DNA of 64,000 nt from SZUA-547 sp963669315 (lineage in GTDB: Bacteria > Pseudomonadota > Alphaproteobacteria > Rhodobacterales > Rhodobacteraceae), in contig OY770021.1 in NCBI GenBank assembly GCA_963669315.1, positions 434,001-498,000 on the forward strand. The letters are read 5' to 3'. Of this stretch, positions 47,104 through 56,014 are shown piece after piece. The position numbers and the translations under genes are program-made. Numbering within the stretch: position 1 is the first letter of the stretch; each line of letters begins with the position of its first letter. Below the pieces are notes generated by a model. It did not search any database, had not been told where the DNA came from, and was given only the letters and a program-made list of their open reading frames with translations.

Positions 47104-48141
47104 ATGCTTTCACGGCGAGACTTCATCCGCCATGCCAACGGAGTCGCGATCGCGACTCCGTTGCTTAGCCTAGTTGGTTGCGGAGACGCTGACGAGAAAG
47201 AGCTGCTCTCTTTCAACGGTCAGACCATGGGCACGACCTATAACGTCAAGGTCGCAAAGGCGCCTGAGTCGCTCGACGCCAAGGCGCTGGGCGCAGGGAT
47301 CGACGCTATTCTCCAATCCGTCGATTCGAAGATGTCGACCTATCGCGCCGATTCGGAACTGAGCCGGATCAACAGCGCAGACGCCGGCGCATGGACCTCC
47401 GTCTCGCAGGAAACCGCCCTGGTGGTCGATTCGGCGCTGAAAGCGGCCGATCTGACCGGCGGCGCGTTCGATCCCACGATCGGCCCGCTGGTCGATCTGT
47501 GGGGCTTCGGACCGAAAGGGACCCGCCAAAGCGCCCCGTCCGCTTCGATGATCGAGACCGCCCGCGCGTCGGTCGATCATGGCAAAGTGACGCTGAACGA
47601 CGGCGCGATCAGCAAGAGCGACGCGAACCTGCGCCTCGACTTGTCCGGCGTGGCCAAGGGATTCGCCGTCGATCAGATCGCCGGTTTGCTGGAGACGAAG
47701 GGCCTGAACAACTATCTGGTCGAGGTCGGAGGCGAACTGAGGGCCAAGGGCCGCGCTGAGGAAGATCGCGCCTGGCGCGTCGGCATCGAGAAGCCGACCC
47801 TCGCCGGCGGGCAGTTCCAGCGCATTCTGGAGCTTGACGGCGACGCGCTCGCGACGTCGGGCAACTACCGTATCTTCTTTGAGGCCGACGGCAAGCGTTA
47901 TGCGCACATCATCGACCCGCGCACCGGCCGGCCGCTGGACCACAATCTGGCCTCGGCCACCGTCGTCGCAACATCGACGATGGAGGCGGACGCGCTGTCG
48001 ACCTCGATGCTGGCGCTCGGACCGGACGCCGCGATGGCTTTGGCGACCGAGCACGACATCGCCGCGTTCTTCATCGTGGGCGAGAACGGCGCCTTCTCAG
48101 AGGTGGCCTCACCCGCCTTCACGCGCCGCTTCGGCGCTTAA
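47104..48141 (+). CDS. apbE: FAD:protein FMN transferase ApbE
   Basis: Attaches FMN covalently to threonines of NqrB and NqrC in the periplasm. ATG 47104 chosen (GGAG upstream); gives 345 residues with a Tat-type lipoprotein signal: SRRDFIRHANG ... LLSLVGC. Catalytic/binding motifs: GQTMGTTYNV, STYRADSELSRIN, LRLDLSGVAKGFAVDQ, VEVGGELRAKG, and AHIIDPRTGRPL. Divergent from the CBS-nqr operon it serves. Confidence 0.96.
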   Translation: MLSRRDFIRHANGVAIATPLLSLVGCGDADEKELLSFNGQTMGTTYNVKVAKAPESLDAKALGAGIDAILQSVDSKMSTYRADSELSRINSADAGAWTSVSQETALVVDSALKAADLTGGAFDPTIGPLVDLWGFGPKGTRQSAPSASMIETARASVDHGKVTLNDGAISKSDANLRLDLSGVAKGFAVDQIAGLLETKGLNNYLVEVGGELRAKGRAEEDRAWRVGIEKPTLAGGQFQRILELDGDALATSGNYRIFFEADGKRYAHIIDPRTGRPLDHNLASATVVATSTMEADALSTSMLALGPDAAMALATEHDIAAFFIVGENGAFSEVASPAFTRRFGA

Positions 48142-48554
48142 GAACGACGCAAACAACACCATCGGCCGCGCACAGTTTGAATCTGTAGCGCGGCCGATTT
48201 GATTCTGAATACCACTCCTCGGTCACATGTGAACCACTGCAGCCAACACGTTGAAACGTATTGGCCGTCTATTCGTGGATTCCCGGACTCCATCGCCAAA
48301 GCCGCTCCAATAAAGACCGCATCCACGTTCGCGCGAATAATTAGCGCTTCGCACCAAGCCGAATCACCGCAAGAAGAAACGCGATTGTTTCGGCCGCGAG
48401 CCTGTCAGCAGCCCAATTCGCGCTAGGTGGTGAAGCGCTGGCGTCGCTCCGCCATGCGGGACGAGGTCGAGCATCGGGATTGCGCGCATGCATATCCCGG
48501 CGCATCCTGTTGAAAACACCGCGCGAATGATGCGGCTGGAGGAACACGAACGCC
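48142..48554. other. Upstream region of tup operon
   Basis: About 410 bases without a supported gene; should include the tup promoter. A short palindrome CACATGTG is at 48224-48231. No molybdate/tungstate operator or MoCo riboswitch could be recognised by eye. Confidence 0.45.
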
Positions 48555-49262
48555 ATGGCGGAAAGCTCGTCCGCGATTTCCGAAGCAGCGCGCCTGTTGA
48601 TCTCGGCGGATGCGGAACTGGTCGAGATCGTCGGTCTGTCGCTGCAGGTCAGCCTGTCCGCGACGGTGATCGCCTTCCTGATCGGCGCGCCAGCCGGCGC
48701 ATTCCTCGCCGTGTCTCGCTTTCCGGGTCGGGGCGCGGCGGTCGCGGTGCTGAACGCGTTGATGGGCCTGCCGCCGGTGGTGGTCGGATTGACAGTGTAT
48801 CTGCTGGTCTCGAATGCTGGCGCGCTCGGCCCCTTGCGGCTGATCTACACCCCAACCGCAATGGTGATCGCACAGGTTCTATTGGTAGCGCCGCTGATCG
48901 CCGCTCTCAGCCGTCTGACCATAGAGGATATGCATGAGGAGTATGACGAGCTGTTCCGCACATTGCGCCTGACGCGGTTGGCGGCGGTCGGAACGCTGCT
49001 TTGGGACGCGCGTTTTTCTCTGGCGACTGTCGCGTTGGCCGGGTTCGGGCGCGCCATCGCCGAGGTCGGCGCGGTGCTGATCGTCGGCGGCAACATCGCC
49101 CATGTGACCCGTGTGATGACCACCGCAATCGCTTTGGAGACCTCGAAGGGAGAGCTGGCGCTCGCGTTGGGTCTGGGGTTGATCCTGATCGCGATCTCGG
49201 TCGCAGTGAACGGCGTGGTGGGACTTGCGCGCGCAAAAGGCCGTCGGATCGCAGCGATATGA
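48555..49262 (+). CDS. tupB: Tungstate ABC transporter permease
   Basis: A 235-residue inner-membrane permease with six hydrophobic segments. Contains the ABC-interaction loop DELFRTLRLTRLAAVGTLLW (EAA-type) and FGRAIAEVGAVLIVGGNIA, both typical of TupB. Forms the channel of the Tup system. Its stop overlaps the ATPase start by ATGA. Confidence 0.93.
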   Translation: MAESSSAISEAARLLISADAELVEIVGLSLQVSLSATVIAFLIGAPAGAFLAVSRFPGRGAAVAVLNALMGLPPVVVGLTVYLLVSNAGALGPLRLIYTPTAMVIAQVLLVAPLIAALSRLTIEDMHEEYDELFRTLRLTRLAAVGTLLWDARFSLATVALAGFGRAIAEVGAVLIVGGNIAHVTRVMTTAIALETSKGELALALGLGLILIAISVAVNGVVGLARAKGRRIAAI

Positions 49263-50056
49263 ATTTCATGGCTTTGGATAAGAGACAGGTAGGGAGGCTC
49301 GACCGCGCCACGGCCGCGGGTCAGACTGGCGCCATGCGAAATCCGCCGCGCGCGCTTCCCGTCCGATTGTCAGGCGTGACCTATCAGGTCGGCGACCTCA
49401 GGCTGATCGACAAGCTTGGTCTGACGATTGCGCCAAAGCGCCGGCTGGCGCTGATCGGCCCCAATGGGGCCGGAAAGAGTCTGACCTTGCGCCTGATCCA
49501 GGGCCTGATCTCGCCGACCGAGGGAAAGATTTGCTGGGGCGACCGCGCGGCGCCGCCCGCGCACGCGGTCGCGTTGGTGTTCCAGCGCCCTACCCTGCTT
49601 CGCCGGTCCGCCCGCGCGAATATCCGTCATGCGCTGGCGGCCTATGGCGCGCCGCGACAATGCCGGGACGCTACTGCGATGGAGCTATTGGAGATGGCAG
49701 GCCTCGCCGAACTGGCGGACCGTCCCGCGCGTCGCCTGTCAGGAGGCGAGCAACAACGGCTCGCCATTGTCCGCGCACTTGCGGCCGAGCCTGAGCTGTT
49801 GTTGCTGGACGAGCCCACCGCAAGCCTCGATCCGCAAGCGACGCAGGCGATCGAGTTTCTTATTGAAGCCGCGGCGACTGCGGGAACTGCCGTCATTCTG
49901 GTCACCCACGACCTCGGTCAGGTGCGCCGCCTCGCCGACGACGTCGCCTTCCTGCATCGCGGGCGGGTGTTGGAGCACAGGTCGGCGGAGGCGTTTTTCG
50001 AAGGCCCGCAAACGCAAGAGGCGCAGGATTTCATCGCCGGCAGGTTGCTGGTCTAG
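49259..50056 (+). CDS. tupC: Tungstate ABC transporter ATPase
   Basis: Start ATG 49259 chosen for its 4-base overlap with tupB; ATG 49334 would remove 25 residues. 265 residues with Walker A (GPNGAGKSLTLR), Q-loop (VFQRPTLL), signature (LSGGEQQRLAIVRAL), Walker B (LLLLDEPTASLD) and H-loop (VTHDL). Energises uptake. Confidence 0.93.
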   Translation: MNFMALDKRQVGRLDRATAAGQTGAMRNPPRALPVRLSGVTYQVGDLRLIDKLGLTIAPKRRLALIGPNGAGKSLTLRLIQGLISPTEGKICWGDRAAPPAHAVALVFQRPTLLRRSARANIRHALAAYGAPRQCRDATAMELLEMAGLAELADRPARRLSGGEQQRLAIVRALAAEPELLLLDEPTASLDPQATQAIEFLIEAAATAGTAVILVTHDLGQVRRLADDVAFLHRGRVLEHRSAEAFFEGPQTQEAQDFIAGRLLV

Positions 50057-50072
50057 GTCGCAGGAGGCGGTT

Positions 50073-50912
50073 TTGAAGGCGCTCATATTCGCATTCGCCG
50101 CGCTGTTCAGCGCGTTCTCAGACCCGGCCCATGCAGGCGATGCGCCCTTCATCATCGTGCAATCTACGACCTCGACACAGAATTCCGGCCTGTACGACCA
50201 CATCCTGCCGCTGTTCACGGCACAAACCGGGATCGAGGTGCGCGTGGTCGCGGTCGGAACCGGTCAGGCGATTAGGAATGCGAGGAACGGCGACGGCGAT
50301 GTCCTTCTGGTTCACGCGAAACCGGCGGAAGAAAACTTTGTCGCCGAGGGTTGGGGTGTAGAGCGGTTCGACCTGATGCATAACGACTTCGTTCTGGTCG
50401 GCCCTGAGGGCGATCCAGCCGCCGTCGCCGGCGCAACAACGATTGGCGCAGCTTTGTCAGCGATTTTGGATGCCAATGCCCCCTTCGCTTCTCGCGGGGA
50501 TGACAGCGGCACCCACAAGAAAGAGATGTCGCTTTGGAGGGCTTCGTCGCTCGATCCAACCGGCGACAGCGGGAACTGGTATCGTGAGACCGGCTCCGGC
50601 ATGGGCGCGACGCTTAACGTCGCCTCCGGAATGGGAGCGTACGCCCTGACCGACCGCGCAACCTGGGTGAAGTTCGGCAACAAGGGCGATCTGACGATTT
50701 TGTTTGAAGGCGACCCGGTGCTCTTTAACCAATATGGCGTGATCCTGGTGAACCCATCGAAGCACGGCCATGTGAAAGCAACCGAGGGTCAGGCGTTGAT
50801 CGACTGGCTCTTATCTGAGGACGGACAAAGCGCCATAGCGTCCTACATGCTGGACGGCGCGGCGCTTTTCACGCCCAGCGCCGGTCCGAGGCAAGCGAAA
50901 CCCGCGGGCTGA
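50073..50912 (+). CDS. tupA: Tungstate-binding periplasmic protein
   Basis: Starts at TTG 50073 behind GGAGGCGG. 279 residues: signal peptide ending near AHAG, then the tungstate-ligand motif VQSTTSTQNSGLYDHI and the second ligand loop FASRGDDSGTHKKE, both diagnostic of TupA/WtpA-type binding proteins; TupA prefers tungstate over molybdate. The downstream formate dehydrogenase needs W or Mo at its cofactor, which fits. Confidence 0.93.
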   Translation: MKALIFAFAALFSAFSDPAHAGDAPFIIVQSTTSTQNSGLYDHILPLFTAQTGIEVRVVAVGTGQAIRNARNGDGDVLLVHAKPAEENFVAEGWGVERFDLMHNDFVLVGPEGDPAAVAGATTIGAALSAILDANAPFASRGDDSGTHKKEMSLWRASSLDPTGDSGNWYRETGSGMGATLNVASGMGAYALTDRATWVKFGNKGDLTILFEGDPVLFNQYGVILVNPSKHGHVKATEGQALIDWLLSEDGQSAIASYMLDGAALFTPSAGPRQAKPAG

Positions 50913-50978
50913 TCTGGAAGCGGCGGGCGCCCCGCGTTATGTCTTACCCAAGCACCTAACAGGGAGAGATCTGCTCAG

Positions 50979-51191
50979 ATGAGCAACGAGACATTCAACA
51001 TGAGCCTGCGCAAGTTTCTGAAACGCGTCGGCGTCACATCGCAGACCCATATCGAAAACGCGGTTCGCGAGGCGAATGAAGCGGGCAAGTTGCAAGGCGC
51101 CGCCGTGTCGGCGCGCATGGTGCTGACGCTTGAGGGCCTCGATGGCGAACACGTGGTCGAAGGCGAGATCGAGCTGGGAGAAAGCGCATGA
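50979..51191 (+). CDS. DUF6494 small protein
   Basis: A 70-residue soluble protein (MSNETFNMSLRKFLKRVGVT; later VVEGEIELGES), family known only as DUF6494 and usually found beside the Mrp ATPase in alphaproteobacterial formate dehydrogenase clusters. Start follows AGGGAGAG. Overlaps mrp by four bases. Function unknown. Confidence 0.85.
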   Translation: MSNETFNMSLRKFLKRVGVTSQTHIENAVREANEAGKLQGAAVSARMVLTLEGLDGEHVVEGEIELGESA

Positions 51192-52360
51192 GCGTCACCC
51201 GAGACGACGTTCTGGCCACGCTTTCCAAAGTCATCGATCCGTCGCAGGGCGCCGACATCGTCAGTGCTGGCATGGTGCAGGGTCTGGCGATCAACGGCTC
51301 GGCGGTGGGTTTCTCCATCGAGGTGGATCCCGCGCGCGGCCCGGCGATGGAGCCACTCAGGAAAGCCGCTGAAGAAACGGTCGCGGCGATGGATGGGGTT
51401 GAGTCCGCCACCGTCGTGCTGACGGCGCATTCCACACAGCCGGGCCCCGCGCCAAAGGCTTCTCCTATGGTGGGCAAAGGCCCGCCCCCCGATCTTGGCG
51501 GCGGAACCCGGCGCGCCGGCCCCGGCGACAAGCCTCTGCGCCCCGTGCCGCCGCCGCCCAATGAGGGCAAAATCGACGGGGTCGACAAGATCATCGCGAT
51601 CGCTTCCGGCAAAGGGGGTGTCGGCAAATCGACGGTCGCCGCCAACCTGGCGCTGTCACTGGCGGCCGAGGGCAAGAAGGTCGGCCTTCTGGACGCCGAC
51701 GTTTACGGCCCGTCGCAACCCCGCATGATGGGGGTCTCCGGCCGCCCCTCCTCCCCTGACGGAAAACTGATCATGCCGCTGCGCAATCACGGAGTCGTGG
51801 TTATGTCGATGGGCCTGATGGTGGATGAGGAACAATCCATCGTCTGGCGCGGACCGATGCTGATGTCGGCGCTGACTCAGATGTTGCATCAGGTGATGTG
51901 GGGCAAGCTGGACTATCTGATTGTCGATCTGCCGCCGGGCACGGGCGACGTGCAGCTTACCCTGTCCCAGAAGGCGGATGTCGCGGGCGCGGTCGTCGTC
52001 TCGACCCCGCAGGACATCGCGCTGATTGACGCAAAGAAAGCGCTGGATATGTTCCGCAAGACCGGCACGCCGGTGCTGGGCATGATCGAGAACATGTCCA
52101 CCTTTATCTGCCCGAACTGCGAGCATGAAAGCCAGATTTTCGGCCATGGCGGCGCCCGGCGAGAGGCGGAGCGGCTGGGCGTGCCCTTCCTTGGCGAAAT
52201 CCCACTGGACCTCGACATCCGTACCTTGTCGGATAGCGGCACGCCGATCGTCGCGATCAAACCCAAAAGCCCGCAGGCTCAGCGTTTCCGGGAAATCGCG
52301 CGTCTGCTGCTCGCCTCGCCGGAGCTTGCCCGGCCGGGCGCGATGGCGGGACACGCCTGA
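51188..52360 (+). CDS. Mrp/ApbC-type Fe-S carrier ATPase
   Basis: A 390-residue P-loop protein: N-terminal MIP18/DUF59-like domain (~1-85), Pro-rich linker (~86-120), then the deviant Walker A ASGKGGVGKSTVAANL, DADVYGPSQPRMMG, DYLIVDLPPGTGD and the cluster-binding pair CPNC near residue 315. Carries [4Fe-4S] clusters to client enzymes; formate dehydrogenase subunits are the likely clients here. Confidence 0.95.
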   Translation: MSVTRDDVLATLSKVIDPSQGADIVSAGMVQGLAINGSAVGFSIEVDPARGPAMEPLRKAAEETVAAMDGVESATVVLTAHSTQPGPAPKASPMVGKGPPPDLGGGTRRAGPGDKPLRPVPPPPNEGKIDGVDKIIAIASGKGGVGKSTVAANLALSLAAEGKKVGLLDADVYGPSQPRMMGVSGRPSSPDGKLIMPLRNHGVVVMSMGLMVDEEQSIVWRGPMLMSALTQMLHQVMWGKLDYLIVDLPPGTGDVQLTLSQKADVAGAVVVSTPQDIALIDAKKALDMFRKTGTPVLGMIENMSTFICPNCEHESQIFGHGGARREAERLGVPFLGEIPLDLDIRTLSDSGTPIVAIKPKSPQAQRFREIARLLLASPELARPGAMAGHA

Positions 52361-52364
52361 ACGC

Positions 52365-53159
52365 ATGAGCATCGCCTACGATCCGGCCCCACCGGGCGCT
52401 GGCGATGCGCCGACATTTCCACCTCTCCTGACCGGCGAGAGCGTTCCAAGCGGCGCCGACCCTTTCGACAAAGCCATCGCCGCGGCCTCCGCCGGGGCGG
52501 AGGCGGGAACCGTGTATTGGAGCCCGGACGCAGAAATCGCCCGCGCCGCTGTCGTTCTAGCGCCGGAAATCGCGCTTGGACCGGCGTTGGCGATGCATTT
52601 CGCAGCCGCTGTCGCGCTGAACGACTCCATCGGCGCGTTGGCCCCGCCCGAGGTCGGCTTCCAACATGTTTGGCCGGACGGGATTAAGATCAACGGCGCG
52701 TGGTGCGGGGCGATGTGGACCGCCTCGGATGCGCGCGACGTATCGGCGACGCCGGACTGGCTGGTGGTCGGCTGGGCGCTCTCATTCGAATTCCCGCGTG
52801 GTGTGAATCCCGGCGACGCGCCAGAGATCACAGCGTTGCGCGAGGAAGGCTGTGCGGACCTTCACCACATTCGGTTGATCGAAAGCTGGGCGCGCCATTT
52901 CCTGACATGGCTGCATGGTTGGGAGGAAGACGGGCCTCAAAAGCTGCTGAACGCGTGGCAGGACCGTGCGGAAAGCCGGGGTGAAGAGGTCGTGTTCGAA
53001 CATGACGGCGTGCTTAAGCGTGGAACCTTCGCAGGGCTGGACGAGACCGGTGGCATGATCCTTCAAACCGCTTCGGGAGTGGAAATCCTGCCGATAGAGA
53101 CCATACTGGACTCGCCGCGCGCGTGGCCACCCGAACGCTATGCCGGGCAAGTTTCATGA
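52365..53159 (+). CDS. Biotin/lipoate protein ligase-like protein (DUF4444 type)
   Basis: 264 residues from ATG 52365, four bases after mrp. The core resembles the biotin/lipoate ligase fold (VYWSPDAEIARAAVVLAPEI, FQHVWPDGIKINGAWCGAMW, WLVVGWALSFEF) and the end is an SH3-like domain (VVFEHDGVLKRGTFAGLDETGGMIL) as in BirA. The usual GRGRxxR ATP loop of BirA is not obvious, so substrate and activity are uncertain. Recurs in this gene cluster. Confidence 0.8.
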   Translation: MSIAYDPAPPGAGDAPTFPPLLTGESVPSGADPFDKAIAAASAGAEAGTVYWSPDAEIARAAVVLAPEIALGPALAMHFAAAVALNDSIGALAPPEVGFQHVWPDGIKINGAWCGAMWTASDARDVSATPDWLVVGWALSFEFPRGVNPGDAPEITALREEGCADLHHIRLIESWARHFLTWLHGWEEDGPQKLLNAWQDRAESRGEEVVFEHDGVLKRGTFAGLDETGGMILQTASGVEILPIETILDSPRAWPPERYAGQVS

Positions 53160-53665
53160 AGCTGGCCCGCACCATCCGTTTCGACGAATCCGACGGCAAT
53201 ATCTTTCGGGTCGCGACGGAGCCGGATGAGCTGGCGATCTCCGGCGCTTTCGCGTTCTCGAATGTTTCCGAGGCCGATATCACCGGCAAAGTCCGGCAGG
53301 AATTCGCCAATGGCTGGCTGGGGCTGGAGAGCTTTGGGCGCTGCACCTTCGTAGCCGTCACTCGGATCACCGACGCGGAAAATGACCGGGCGGTGATGCG
53401 CCTCGCCGCGCATTTCGTCAGCGATTATGGCGCGCCCTCTCTGGACGCCGCCCTACCTGTCGCGGCGGAAGAGGTCCGCTACATGCTGGAGCTCTGCGAC
53501 GAGCATAAGCCCAACACTCTGCTGGTTGTGGAGCGGACGCTGGAGGAGGCCGGTGTGCGGGAGGCGTTCCGAGTCATCGAGACCGCCGAGGCCAATATCG
53601 TCGACGTCATCGGACCGGAAGCCGCCGAACACGCCAGCATGGTGCTGAAGCTGGATGAGAAGTAG
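53156..53665 (+). CDS. DUF6505 protein
   Basis: 169 residues from ATG 53156, overlapping the previous stop by ATGA. Reads MKLARTIRFDESDGNIFRVA, then GAFAFSNVSEADITGKVRQEF and FVSDYGAPSLDAALPVAAEE. No transmembrane or metal motif. Conserved in alphaproteobacterial formate dehydrogenase loci; role unknown. Last gene of the forward operon starting at tupB. Confidence 0.82.
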   Translation: MKLARTIRFDESDGNIFRVATEPDELAISGAFAFSNVSEADITGKVRQEFANGWLGLESFGRCTFVAVTRITDAENDRAVMRLAAHFVSDYGAPSLDAALPVAAEEVRYMLELCDEHKPNTLLVVERTLEEAGVREAFRVIETAEANIVDVIGPEAAEHASMVLKLDEK

Positions 53666-53668
53666 CGC

Positions 53669-53887
53669 TCAGCAACACCCCTCTCCCGCCTGCACCGGCG
53701 GGCATGGGACAGTTCCATAAGAGCAGTGGACGCAACAATCGCCGGGTTTCGGTTTCAGCACCGCGCCGCAGCCCTTGCAATCATAGAAATACTGGCAGGC
53801 GTCGGTCGGCATCTGCTCGGTTGCGACATGACCGCATTCCGGGCAGGTCAGCGTCGACGCGCGCTCAATGCCTGGTCGGTTCGTCAT
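53669..53887 (-). CDS. GDCCVxC-motif small zinc/redox protein
   Basis: 72 residues with ten Cys: CPECGH, DCKGCG, then the family signature GDCCVHCSYGTVPCPP and a CC end. Likely a zinc ribbon plus redox-type Cys cluster; some relatives contain selenocysteine at the signature, here it is Cys. Its start overlaps the end of the Fe-S protein gene by 23 bases, so it is coupled to it. Function unknown. Confidence 0.85.
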   Translation of the reverse strand: MTNRPGIERASTLTCPECGHVATEQMPTDACQYFYDCKGCGAVLKPKPGDCCVHCSYGTVPCPPVQAGEGCC

Positions 53888-55925
53888 CGTCGTCCAACTC
53901 GCCTGACAAGTAATCCTCGGTCGTGCGTACGCGGGGCCGCTCGCCCAACCGGAAGGGCGAGTCCTCGGCGTGGTACTGCGCCTTTATCCGGCAATCGTCG
54001 CACATCTGGATCAGGCGCGCGCGGGTATCGTCGGCGAACATCCAATGCTTGCCGACTAGTTTCTCGCCGATCCGCTCTACGGTGGATTTCACGCCGAATG
54101 GCTTGCCGCATTCGATGCAGGCGAAAGGCTCCTCCTCATGCTTGACGACGGGAAGGGTCGCCTCCTCAGTCAGCAGGTAGCGAGGATTTAGCGTGATCGC
54201 ATTCTCCGGGCAGGTGTGCGCGCAGATCCCGCATTGCAGACACGCGTCTTCAAGGAAACGCAGCTGTGGCTTGTCCGGATTGTCCAAAAGCGCCCCGGCC
54301 GGACAGGTGGCGGCGCAGGCGAGGCAAAGCGTGCAGGCGTCGGTGTTCACCTCCACCGCGCCATAGGGCGGGCCGCCGGGAAACAGATCGGCGGGCAGCG
54401 CGATTTCCTCCACCCCCTGCCCGCTTGCCGCCGCGAGCGCGCGCATGGCGTTGCGTGTGGCCGAGCGATGATCGCCCAGCGGTGTGATCGGCTCGACACC
54501 AATTTCAGCGGACGCATCCACCCAAAGCGCGTCCTCCAATGCGTCGGGATCGTTGGTTTCGATCAGGCGCACCCGCCTCTCGCCAATTCCAAGTCCGGCG
54601 GTCATGGCGTTCGCCAGCGTTACCTGCCCTATCAGATGCTCCGCCTCCTCCCGCTTCGCCGGATCAAGCAGCACGACCACCTCGGCCGCGCCCATCGCCA
54701 GCGCCGTCAGCATCGCGTCGTGGGCGACCTGAGTTGTCTGATTGACAGCAAAAGGAACGATCCGGGCCGGTAGGCCTCGGCCAAACCGAGACGAGGCTGC
54801 GATCAACTCCAGACCGGCGCCGTCATGGAACAGAAGGCCCATATCACCGCCGCCGCCCGCGCCGCGCCAACCGTCGAACATAGCCTCCATGCGCCGCCAG
54901 ATGACCGACTGCTCAGGATAGGCGTAGCTGGCCGCGCCGGACGGGCAGACCGCCGTGCAAGCTCCGCAACCGGCGCAGATATGCGGGTCGATGCGCACGG
55001 CCTCACCATCGGGCGCGATGGCCGATGTCGGGCAGACCTGCAGGCAGCGATCGCAGCCCGCCTGACCGGAGCGCGTGTGGGCGCAGAGCTGGGCGTCGAG
55101 ATTGATATAGAGCGGCTTTTCAAACTCGCCGACATATTGCGCGGCTTCCAGCATCGCCCGCGAGACCGCCGCCGGGTCGCGGGGATCGGCGCGAAGATAA
55201 CCGTCGCGCTTCTCATGGCCGGGGAAAAGCGGCGCGCCGCCCGAGAGATCGAGGATCAGATCGCACTCGGACTGCCCGCCATCGCGAGCGGACCCGAAGC
55301 GCAGCGCACCGCGCCCGGCGGGTTCCGCCTCGGCGAAGCCGTCGACCGTCATTCCAAAGGCGCCCAACCAGCCATTCGCCGTCGTAATCCGGCCGGTCGC
55401 GATCATCCATTCTCGGAACACGGGCGGGATCGCCTCCGCCTCCGGCTCAGGCAGCAGCACAGTGACGCCCAACTGCGCCGAAAGCGATGTCGCCGCCTCG
55501 AACACTACATCTGACGGCCCGTAGATGAGGCAGACGCCATCAGAGTTCAGCGTCACGGTCGGCGTCGGCACCCCCTCGATCCGGGACTCCGCCAGAAGCG
55601 CCGCCATCTTGGGACCGGCCGCCGCGCCCTCATCGCTCCAACCCGCCCGGTCACGAATATCGACGCAGGTCAAAGGCGCCTCGACGCCCATCTCTTCGGC
55701 CAATTCCTGAAACCGCGGCGCCTCCTGCCCGCAGGCGACGATCACCTCGCCCCCCTGCTCCAAAGCGGCCTGGAAACGATCGATCTGGCGTCGGCAAAGC
55801 TGGGTCGACGGATCGCCGGTGCGGGCATCGCAGGCGCGCGCAAGGTCATCGGCGTCCAGCGCCATCGAGCCTTCGCAATCGCATACCAACAGGCGCGGAC
55901 CGGCCTTGACGGAGCTCTCGCTCAT
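53865..55925 (-). CDS. Multi-cluster 4Fe-4S ferredoxin protein
   Basis: A 686-residue soluble protein. An N-terminal half with Cys (LLVCDCEGSMALDAD, IVACGQEAP) resembles HdrA/regulatory segments. Two ferredoxin pairs follow: CDRCLQVCPTSAI with CAGCGACTAVCPSGA (~290-330), and CTLCLACAATCPAGA with CLQCGICAHTCPENA (~525-580). The end has CIECGKPFG and CDDCRIKAQYH, possibly a further metal site. It is divergent from the DUF3305 gene. A link between formate dehydrogenase and a soluble electron pool is plausible but unproven. Confidence 0.88.
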   Translation of the reverse strand: MSESSVKAGPRLLVCDCEGSMALDADDLARACDARTGDPSTQLCRRQIDRFQAALEQGGEVIVACGQEAPRFQELAEEMGVEAPLTCVDIRDRAGWSDEGAAAGPKMAALLAESRIEGVPTPTVTLNSDGVCLIYGPSDVVFEAATSLSAQLGVTVLLPEPEAEAIPPVFREWMIATGRITTANGWLGAFGMTVDGFAEAEPAGRGALRFGSARDGGQSECDLILDLSGGAPLFPGHEKRDGYLRADPRDPAAVSRAMLEAAQYVGEFEKPLYINLDAQLCAHTRSGQAGCDRCLQVCPTSAIAPDGEAVRIDPHICAGCGACTAVCPSGAASYAYPEQSVIWRRMEAMFDGWRGAGGGGDMGLLFHDGAGLELIAASSRFGRGLPARIVPFAVNQTTQVAHDAMLTALAMGAAEVVVLLDPAKREEAEHLIGQVTLANAMTAGLGIGERRVRLIETNDPDALEDALWVDASAEIGVEPITPLGDHRSATRNAMRALAAASGQGVEEIALPADLFPGGPPYGAVEVNTDACTLCLACAATCPAGALLDNPDKPQLRFLEDACLQCGICAHTCPENAITLNPRYLLTEEATLPVVKHEEEPFACIECGKPFGVKSTVERIGEKLVGKHWMFADDTRARLIQMCDDCRIKAQYHAEDSPFRLGERPRVRTTEDYLSGELDDDDEPTRH

Positions 55926-56014
55926 TCCACCTCCCTTAAATGACGCGGGCGGTCTGACGCGCCCTTGAATTGAATGGTAAACTCCGAACGAGTTGAGACA
56001 AGGCCCACAGCTAT
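55926..56014. promoter_or_regulatory. Divergent promoter region of the formate dehydrogenase cluster
   Basis: Only 89 bases separate the reverse Fe-S gene from DUF3305, so the two promoters must overlap or face each other here. Confidence 0.5.
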
